Shown here one piece after another: positions 56,101-64,000 of a DNA stretch of 64,000 nucleotides (position 1 is its first letter; each line of letters opens with the position of its first letter). Source of the DNA: Mytilinidion resinicola (lineage: Eukaryota > Ascomycota > Dothideomycetes > Mytilinidiales > Mytilinidiaceae); assembly GCF_010093595.1 (NCBI RefSeq), contig NW_022985448.1, positions 1,030,471-1,094,470 of the forward strand. Reading direction: 5' to 3'. The position numbers were made by a program, and so were the translations under genes. Under the pieces are notes generated by a model. The model ran no database searches. It was not told the DNA's origin and saw only the letters and a list, made by a program, of their open reading frames with translations.

Positions 56101-56739
56101 TGGCTGCAGCACTTCAGACAGCCAGTTGATATTCAGTATATTAAAATACCGGAACCGCCAGCAAAGTTGCGCTGCTGTTTGGTGTAAACGCCGAAACGAG
56201 CTTGCTTCCTCTAATGGGGTGCTATACCGTTCGTTCGTTTCTTCGTCATTAGACCGGCCGTTCAACCAGACCTCCTCCCACCCGAGCGCGTCTAGCCCAC
56301 TTGTGTACCAAACTTCTACCATTTAGGCGCCAGTCTTCACCGATATACCATCTTCATACAACGTAGCGAGAGCGCTTCTCGCTATTCTTGTAACGAAAGC
56401 GCGCCCAGAAGGGTCGCGCCATCCCAAACGTAGACCTCTTGTCTTCATCCTTTAAAAGCCCCCCTTCTTCTCCCGCATCGAATCAACCGCCGAACTCCAG
56501 AGCTTGCTAAAGACGAAGCGACAGAAAAGCGAAACTTCGTACCGAAAAATCGAGGAACCAAATCGCGAAAGCGGAGATGCGAAAAGTCCCCAAGACCCTA
56601 CGCGTCGTCAAACAATTCGTGGTCCCAGCCCACGTTCAATGGCTTAAAACCACATGCAGGCGCCTTGAATGCTCAGCTAGTACAAAGTGCTGAAACAACG
56701 GGATAAAACACTACAAGAGGGCCAGGGATGCAGTTACTG
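53143..56739. other. Long gene-poor region
   Basis: 3.6 kb with no convincing gene. It contains CACGTG motifs (53681 and 53711), a TC microsatellite near 53722, and several frames of 75-145 codons on opposite strands with mixed composition. The frame at 54596-55021 and its antisense overlap completely and neither shows a domain. The 56130-56640 stretch was examined for transposase relics without a firm result. Confidence 0.35.
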
Positions 56740-58735
56740 TCATGGAAACATATACTGCCCATCCATCTTATCCAGCCCCGACGAGCTGTTGGCAGATGGG
56801 GTGAACCACGCCATGCCTGCGAGGTCTGGATACACGTGTAAGACGGCCGGGTCGAGGGACCAGTTGTCCAGGTTACGGATATATACCTCGAAGGACTGGC
56901 TGAGCGCGAACATATTCGTGTTTGGGATCAGGACGGCGACATCAGAGAGCAGCAAGTTCCAGTTGACAGAGAGGCTAGAGACGAAGGTCTCCAGAACTTC
57001 CATGCCATGTGATTGGTCGGCGTAGCGGATGAAGAAGTCGCGTATTTCAGGCCTGTGGGAGCTTAGTACGCTGTGGCGTGCGAGGGGATATGCCGCAAGG
57101 TAGGTGACAGGTCTTACCATGGAATCAAGTCGATCCAGGCGGGATGAGGCACGATGATCTGGCTGGGAGTTGGCCGCATCCAGGCAGGCATGGCCTGGTA
57201 GTTCTCCTCAGTAGGTACGATGGCCCACTGGGGTGGGTTAGTAGATATTGATGACCTTGATAGGAGTACTCCATACCGTGAGGAACAGAACGCCTAAAAG
57301 CGTCATGGCCATTCGTTCAGGATGTCGGTCGATGTTCATCCAGCTCATCATCGAGACGACCCACTCGCACACATTGGGAGTCATGCTCTGCGAATCCGTC
57401 ATGCTGTTATAGTTGTTCACAGGGGGATACAGTTTTAGGGGTCCTAGTACCTGCTCAACTGACCAGCCATCATGGATCATTTGACGCTTTTGCTTCACGA
57501 ACAACTGGAGCCGCTCGCTCATCAGATCTTTGTACTTGCCGGACACAGGCCGTACCAGGTAGATAGGAACCAGAATGCCATCGATACTGAGCGTTCCGTC
57601 AAGACTTACAGGCTCAGTTGTGTTGGCAAAGCAACGTACGTGAGTGACGTCTGCCATTTTACTCTGCCAGGTGAATCGCTGGTTCTGAGTCTGGTTGGTG
57701 GGTTGCGAGTTGTTTCTCGTTGATGGTTCGCAGAAGCTCCTTGGTCTTGTCAGCTTTCGCTCATAATAAGGATGCAGTCGGGTTCGCTCACTCAATGCTT
57801 TGTTGTCCACTACTCAAGAGTGTAGACGGCGCCTGGAATGAGTGGGAGGACGCCGCATACATGGGGATCGAGGTTTCCGACGGACTCGGAACATATGTGC
57901 TAAGTGGGTTCCATTTCGTCTTGTCACTAGTCAGCCTAATTCGTCCCATTTCTTAGTCTGAACTTTATTTTCTCTCGCGGATATCCCAACAGACGATGCA
58001 AGAGATATCAGGAGGCACCGTCTCAACACGGCAACATCGTGTTCGGTATGCTCAGAAGGCTTACCTCTGATGCCCAAGGTGTTTCTGCAATTGAGTACAC
58101 GGGCGATTGTGGGGATGGCGTCCACGGCACACCTGGTGAGAACAGTGGGCTTCCGGCCTCACAGTCCGTGTCGATGGGTTCGTCACGTCGATACGAAGCG
58201 TCTAGTGTGTGGCCGGATACTTTGGTTTTCAAGATGCTCAGTATCTCGGTGGCGTTGCGGAAATTGGCCTGTTGGAGTCGTTTGACGAGATCTATGGCGT
58301 CGTCTCTGTCACTTGTCTCGCAGACGATCTGCAGAATCTCTTTCAGCTCTTCGCCATGGTCCTGCAGCAGCTTGATCTTTTCCTTCAGTGCGGCCGTCCT
58401 GCGCTGGTCCCCGTTCATGTCGTAATAGCAGTCGGTCCTGTTCTTCTGCTGGCACGCCGAACACGCTGGACGGAGGCCATCACACTACACACGGCAACCA
58501 ATCAGCCCCTGCCGGATTCCCATTGCGCCCGAGGGCGGTGTGGACGTCTGTATACCTTGCTTTTCCGCTGCTGGCAGGCCTGGCAGGCGACGGCGGTGAT
58601 CTGCTTTCGCTTCTGCAGTTTCTGCTTGGAGGCGGCGAGGGCCTCTGTCTGCTTCCCTGGCCCGGCCCTGCTTCCTCTGGCGGGCTCTGGCGGGGCTGGC
58701 TGAAGGGGGCTGTCGGCGAGGCCGCGGTGGCTCAT
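56740..58735 (-). CDS. Zn2Cys6 regulator with DUF3425-type C-terminus
   Basis: Proposed exons 58556-58735, 58065-58484, 57792-57919, 57277-57745, 57118-57227 and 56740-57052 keep one frame of about 539 aa. The basic stretch KQKLQKRKQ precedes CQACQQRKSK, completed across the first intron by CDGLRPACSACQQKNRTDC to give C-x2-C-x6-C-x6-C-x2-C-x7-C. A heptad-like helix follows (LKEKIKLLQDHGEELKEIL), where related regulators have a coiled coil. The C-terminal part reads RPTPSQIIVPHPAWIDLIPW, spliced to PEIRDFFIRYA, then NWSLDPAVLHVYPDLAGMAW; this is the DUF3425 pattern, better known from fungal bZIP regulators. Exon 3 (57792-57919) and the 145-nt intron before it are the least certain. Nuclear; target genes unknown. 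Confidence 0.75.
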
Positions 58736-61700
58736 GGTGGCCGGGTTGGAGCAGCGTCAGGGACGAGGGGGGAGTGGTGGTGTCAAAACAGGCGGTGTGC
58801 TTCACGGTTCGCAGGAGAAGAATGGACAGTCGGGCAGTGTCGCACCAGACGGGCTGGCTGTGGGGGGCTGGTCCCAGTGAGGCTCCCCAACAAGACGGTT
58901 CGTTGAGGTTGAGAACGTGGCGGCGACGATGGCGATGCTCGACACAAGCCGGCGGAACACACATACTCGAAAACAAGGAAGACAAGGCTGCGCAATGGCC
59001 CGGCGCTTTGCGGGTCTGTAGCCACGCTCTGGGGATCTACGTGCCAGAGGGCATGCGCGGGCAACGGGGGGTTGCAAGCGCATGCTGGCTGCGTGTGTGC
59101 TGGGCATATATGGGCGGGAGGCGGAGAGGCCTTGCCTAGAGGGTATATACTGGGGGGCAAGGTAGCGGCTCACGGCCGCAGAGCACTTGAGCGGGCACTG
59201 GCAGCGTGCAGGTACCGACGCTTCCATGTCTCCTGGTCTTCATGCCGGCGACGTCCAGGCCGGCCTTGCGCCCGTCGCCGCCGAACTCCCTCACTCCGAC
59301 CGTGTCGGCCGATTTGTGAGAGACGCTTGGCGTATCACCCTGCGCGCTGCCCTACGCCACACACTCGTCGCACCGGGAGGCTCAGCACTGCACACGCACT
59401 AGCTGTTTGCCGTTAGCTGGAGCAGGCTCCGCGCCAGTGAAGTGGTGCGCCGCGCCCTCTCCGCCCTCGCCGCTGGCCCTCTGGGGTCCGCTCTGACACC
59501 ACTTCGGGATGGAGCGTCTTCCTCGCACGTTCCAAACCGTCCCCGGGTCCCACCAGCACCGCAGGCGTTGGATAGAGCGCGCCTAGCCCGCTACCACTGG
59601 TTCGGCGTCGCATGCCGCACCCATACAGCCCCCCGCCGGCAGCCCGCCCACGCCCCCAGCACCTACACCAAGTGCGGAATATAGACACACCTGGCGCAAC
59701 CTCCCGCCTAGCTCTGTGTCGCCTGGCACTGTTGTTGTTCGGACAAGACGAGACGTCTCTCCTTCTCCATCTCGGAGTTGGACCGAGCCCAATCCCTCTC
59801 TGCATCCTTGCATCGAACCACCCGCGGAAATTTGCTGCGCTGCTGCGAGGACGAACAGAAGTGATGAGCAGGTGGACGTTATTTTCGCCCACCATTCCGC
59901 CTCTATCTCGGAGTTAGCCCGGGCCAATCACTTCACCCCCTCCTCCGCCATCTGCGACCTGCAAGGCAGGATCCGTCGGGGCACTGGAGCGCTATCCGCC
60001 CCGTGTGGCAAGTCATGCGGCAATATTTTGAGGCTCCCGCGGCATCGTCGATGCTCGGGTCCACCGACATCACCTCTTAGCGCCTGCGGACTCGGATTAG
60101 TGCTGGCACGTGCTGGTCTGCCTCGCCATTGCAATTCTTGCAGCATCCGGCGCTTTTGAGACAGGCTGTCTGTGCCGGGCGCCGAGGCTGCATGTTTCAT
60201 CGCCGATGAAGCTAGTAGGCGATGTGATCGATCGACACAGGTCTAGAATCACGGCGCCGTTGGCGAAATGGGCTCTCCGCCCATCTCCCGCACGCCTATC
60301 GCTCACAGCGCCTTGCACCGTCAAGCCTCACGGCGGCTGCTACGTCTCAAATACCTCAGCAGCACTCCGCCCTATCAAGCCCAGCCGTCATCGCAGAAGA
60401 TCAGGAATTGAGATTCCCTAAAATGGTGGACATCGTGGGGTAGCAGCCTTGCGCAGTGCAATAGGTGGGGGAGGAGGATGATGGTTAGACGCGTAGGGGA
60501 CAACCCTAGTAGGGCCAACGAGGCTCATTTCTCACAGCATTCAGGTCCGACACAAGATATGCCAGCAGCTGATTCGTTTATGGGCAAGTAAGCAATCCCA
60601 CGGTCTTTTCCTCGGGTCATATAATTCTGAGCCGACAGTCTTCAGCGCTCGCCATAATTACTTAAGCCAAAGCCCATCTACCCCTCATGCTTCGTCCAGG
60701 CCCGTACGCCCACGTCTTCTACCACACTTTTTTCAATCCAAGGACACCATCAAGGTGGCTTATCGTACCTCCTTCTGGTCGCCTCATTACTGCTCCTCCA
60801 ATGATATGATCCACCATGCGCAGATCGCTAAATTCTCGTCCCATACATTCATCAAGGAGGCTCTCCGAGCCCAAGACGTGGACCTGCATTCCAGCTAAGC
60901 CAAAGAACTTTATACTACTGCAGCACTAGAACACGCAGATGAGACCCGGTAGCTGCATTCGCGTCGTTGGATCTCGATCCGAAGCAAGCCACCCAGAATA
61001 GCCGCGAGGTGGGCATGCATGCGTAAGCATAACCCCGTCCCGAGAGACCTCTGCGCGGAGACATAGAACACTCTGTCGACCAAGTCCCAAAGGAGTTAAA
61101 GTTAGGAAAATGAGGTCCGGCTACTTGCCCCGTAGTGTACCCGGCGTTCCTTCCAGATGACGATTCAGTTCTTGAACAATGACTTAATTTTTGGAGTCAG
61201 GTTAATTGGCTAACAGGCCCGAAAGATGAGGGAAGAGGTCTCAAAGAGGCTACTTCAGCAGCCCAAAACTCGGTTAGCTGTTGCATCAGGCCATGCCTTC
61301 CCACGTTTATATTGCTCGCTTAGAACCAACCACACTGACAAATTCCCAAGTTCTCTAGACGCGGCTATGCCTAGCATATCCCCTATGCTTAATCGCGTCC
61401 AAGCTCTACGAACTTGTCTACAGAGAGGTAATGCAAATCAGGGCCTAGACGCTGTGTTTACCGGAACATCACAAATTACGGCCCCTCACGTTTATGGTTT
61501 TGGGATCTGCGAGTGAACTAGCACCTCAAACCGCTGTCTCGCGGTCAAACGTCTAGTCCTTAGTCCAGAAGCGCATTTTGGGCTAGCTCCTCTAATGCCA
61601 AGACGGACCATTCAAACATCCAGACCCGGAGTTATGGTAACAGCACTTAGTACTTGGCATCAAATTCCGTATCGAGATTTATATTGCATGATAAGGGCGT

Positions 61701-62003
61701 TACTCCTTTTTTGAAAACACTAATCTCTACGACGAACAATACATTGCAATAATTTACACTTGTATGCATATCTCAATCGTGCCTAAAGAGCTACGTCTAA
61801 ATTGAAGCGTCGCTGGTCTCTTTTCATGATATCAACGGTCGTAGATCTAACCTGCCCCTCACGTGACGTGAACCGACCTGCGAATTTCTCACGGCTCTTC
61901 TTCCACGCCTAATACACGCTTATTATTTACCCAAGGGACAATTACATACAAATTCATCGAACTACATCTTTCTAAACTCATCCATAATTAGCTCACAGAT
62001 ACA
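58736..62003. other. Long gene-poor region, GC-rich then mixed
   Basis: No supported gene. 58736-60420 is GC-rich and produces many overlapping frames on both strands with Ala/Arg/Pro/Gly-heavy translations. This is a composition effect and probably includes the long promoter of the Zn2Cys6/DUF3425 regulator. 60420-62000 is nearer even composition with no domain found. Confidence 0.4.
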
Positions 62004-62707
62004 CCCTGCCCTCCACACTTCCGAACAATACACCTAATATACCTGCCAAGAGTTGCCGTATCAGGATTGAGATCTGCCAAATGTCGTTCGTCAACGGTCG
62101 ACATTGAGGCATTCCGTCTTCCTCTATCTACACTTTTCAGCCCAAGCCACCCGCTAGATGAGATGTGCGGGATGTCGACCATCGACGGTCGACATCAGAG
62201 CGCTCTGCCTTCAACACTTTCAAAAAGCATGCCAGGCCAAGACTTGCTGCCTTAGGACAATCCCATTATTAGCACCAATGTCGACACCAGACCACTCTGC
62301 CTTCCACACTTTCCAGTGCACGCTAGGCAGGCCAAGACCTGCCACAATCAGCCCTCTGCCAAGACCTACCGCATCCATCCAGCGCCCCAGCTCCACGCCT
62401 GCCTCCTGACCGTATGTACAAGGGTACCTGCAGAGGCCACGGCTGTGCTCTGCCCTCCACACTTCCTAGGTTCCCCTCCCATCCCATCCCAACCAAAGCG
62501 CAGCCAAGACCTGCCCGATCCCGACACTCCCATGCCCGGACCCACAGGCCCCATTGTACCAACGCACCCGCCACACGTTCACACTCTCCCACAGGGCACT
62601 CTGCCCTCCACACTTCTCCCCAGGGGCGCCAAGACCTACCGCTTCCATTCTCCCATCCTAACGCCCATTGGTGTTCGGTCCTCTGGAAGAGCCAGCCAAG
62701 ACCTGCT
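62004..62707. repeat. Dispersed two-part GC-rich repeat cluster
   Basis: CTCTGCCCTCCACACTTCC-like blocks occur at 62004, 62203, 62295, 62448 and 62599. GCCAAGACCTGCC-like blocks occur at 62235, 62331, 62358, 62503, 62628 and 62695. In four cases the first block is followed by the second after 10-40 bp, so the unit is a pair. An almost perfect inverted repeat built from GTCGAC lies at 62174-62193, and a related GGTCGACATTGAGG occurs at 62095. Confidence 0.7.
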
Positions 62708-63548
62708 CTATTCAGACTTCCCCCCCCCCGGTCTGGGGCCTGGGACGGCGAGGCAGGGTGCGCAACACTGATCTGGGTTCAACACCTCTCAGCAGCCCCC
62801 GTGTGGGGCGGTGTGGGAGCCGGTGCCAAGAGTTACTTTGTTTGGTGAGTTTTGGCGTGGGGTGGGACGGGATGGGGGATGGCGGCTTGACGGATGCGGG
62901 AAGGGATGGGGAGATTAGATTACATGGGGCTGGTGTGGGGGTATGGTGGCACGTGACGTTGTGAAGGTAGGTGGAGTTTAGCGAGACTTGGAACGGGCTA
63001 AAGGGGGGGGGGGGGGTTTGCCTGGCGGGAGGAACTGGGGTTGAGGTAGCGGTGGGATGTATTTTTGGGGTTTCTGGGGGAAGGGGAGAGGTGTGATGAG
63101 AGGTGGAAACTACTAGGAGAGTTTTGGGGGTTTTAGGGTATGAGGGGGTGGAAGGCCTGAAGGGGTGATGTAGCGATATGGCTACATGGACTATGGAAAT
63201 TTGGGACTTCAAGGCATTGTGGTGAGTAGGTACGATTATGCGAGATACGCTCCGAGCATGCTACAACAGTGACAGCTTGAATCTTTTATTTAGTATTTCC
63301 TAGAGGAAAGACTGAACTTCCTCATGTCAGCATACTACTAAAGTCTCCGAGACAGCAGTAGGTATATATAGTAAACGCCCATATCCTTTAACCTATATAG
63401 CATGTTCCTCAGAGCGCGCGTCTTTCTATTAGGATTTCTGTGTAAAGCTCATTGCCATTCCAAAGGGCTTAAACTGTTCCAAACGTTCAACTCGTCACAC
63501 TCCCACCACTCCCTCTACCACCCAAACCTACACCTCTTCAACCCACCA
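62708..63548. other. Intergenic region with G14 run
   Basis: G-rich on the plus strand, including 14 consecutive G at 63003-63016. No gene supported. The final 150 bases are the leader of the following gene, ending in a CCACC-rich stretch. Confidence 0.5.
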
Positions 63549-64000
63549 ATGTCCTCCCACATCTACGACGTCCTAGTCATAGGCGGCGGCCCCGCCGGCC
63601 TCGCCGCCGGCCTCGCCTGCGCCCGCGTCCGCCGCACCGTGCTCCTCGTCGACAGCGGCGAGTATCGCAACGCCGGCATCAAACACATGCACACCGTGCC
63701 GTCGCGGGACCACATCGCGCCCGAGGACTTCCGCGCCGCCGCCCGCGCGCAGTTCGATCGGTATCCGCACGTCCAGTTCGCGTCCGCCAAAATCATAGAC
63801 GCGGTGCAAAAAGAGACGGCGAGCGGGTTCCCCGGGTTCGAGATCCGTGACGAGAACGGGGAGGCGTATGTGGGCCGGAAGCTGGTGCTGGCGACGGGGT
63901 CGAGGGATGTGTTTCCGGCGATTGAGGGGTTTGGGGAGAATTGGCCTGGGCATATGTATGTGGACCTCCTTTTACGTTTATTTTTACTTTGAAATGGGGC
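63549..64000 (+). CDS. Thioredoxin-reductase-like FAD oxidoreductase (5' part only)
   Basis: The start is at MSSHIYDVLVIGGG. The first exon, 63549-63955 (135 codons plus 2 bases), ends at a GTATGT donor and the gene runs off the window. GGGPAGLAAG (residues 12-21) is the FAD-binding dinucleotide motif, EYRNAGIKHMHTVPSRD follows, and LVLATGSRDVFPAI closes the NAD/FAD linker. The NAGI...H.VPSRDH pattern fits the fungal thioredoxin-reductase-like (GliT-related) group, whose members oxidise dithiols or reduce small substrates and often lie in secondary-metabolite clusters. The CxxC redox motif would be beyond the window. Very high GC3 (C/G at almost every third position) sets it apart from the sequence just upstream. 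Confidence 0.85.

Noticed and set aside
56130..56640. Pogo-type transposase relic
   Set aside because: Only vague resemblance of charged stretches; no DDE motif and no terminal repeats.
58485..60420. Many 75-175-codon frames in GC-rich sequence
   Set aside because: Overlapping in up to four frames with Ala/Arg/Pro/Gly bias; a composition artefact around the promoter of the regulator.
1..64000. tRNA, rRNA or CRISPR
   Set aside because: T-arm-like GGTTCGA sequences and their complements were looked for by eye and none had a matching clover-leaf; no spaced identical repeats of CRISPR type were seen.

Overview
The window looks like a filamentous ascomycete (Pezizomycotina) chromosome. Introns are short (about 45-80 nt) with GTAAGT/GTATGT-type donors and CTAAC-like branch sites. 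The families are typical of these fungi: TFIIH Tfb4, CK2 beta, TRAPPC11, an RXT2-like subunit, a CFEM protein, a PTH11-like rhodopsin-fold receptor, Zn2Cys6 regulators and a Baeyer-Villiger monooxygenase. Gene models were joined by hand from frame continuity and splice signals; the exons given are proposals. No tRNA, rRNA or CRISPR was recognised.

1-11 kb is a catabolic neighbourhood. It holds a PuuE/allantoinase-type polysaccharide deacetylase, a flavin reductase, a broken NCS1 nucleobase/allantoin transporter, a broken alpha/beta hydrolase, an NtaA-type FMN monooxygenase and a nitroreductase. The family mix resembles the bacterial Rut (pyrimidine ring-opening) set. Decay of the transporter and hydrolase suggests a pathway being lost.

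12-21 kb holds a BTB/WW protein, a small membrane protein, Tfb4 and a solitary GAR-synthetase (purine synthesis) that lacks the usual fused AIRS half and carries an oversized intron. 21.7-28.7 kb holds a Baeyer-Villiger monooxygenase followed by a Zn2Cys6 regulator, then CK2 beta. 30.5-42.6 kb holds an 8-cysteine secreted protein, a multipass membrane protein, a frameshifted AdipoR/haemolysin-III-like gene, an SDR, a broken DUF7730-like gene, a MuiA/DUF4139-type protein and a small CFEM protein.

43.5-44.9 kb is a degenerate tandem array of about seven ~219-bp units, the most unusual non-genic structure here. 45-53 kb holds a PTH11-like receptor with an 88-nt poly-G (coding strand) intron, TRAPPC11, and an RXT2-like gene sharing a 458-bp divergent promoter with it. 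53-64 kb is gene-poor: one Zn2Cys6/DUF3425-type regulator, a dispersed GC-rich repeat, and the 5' end of a thioredoxin-reductase-like oxidoreductase running off the window.

Five genes look broken. Several inferred stops fit G:C to A:T change (CAA to TAA, TGG to TGA), as expected of mild repeat-induced point mutation or ordinary decay.
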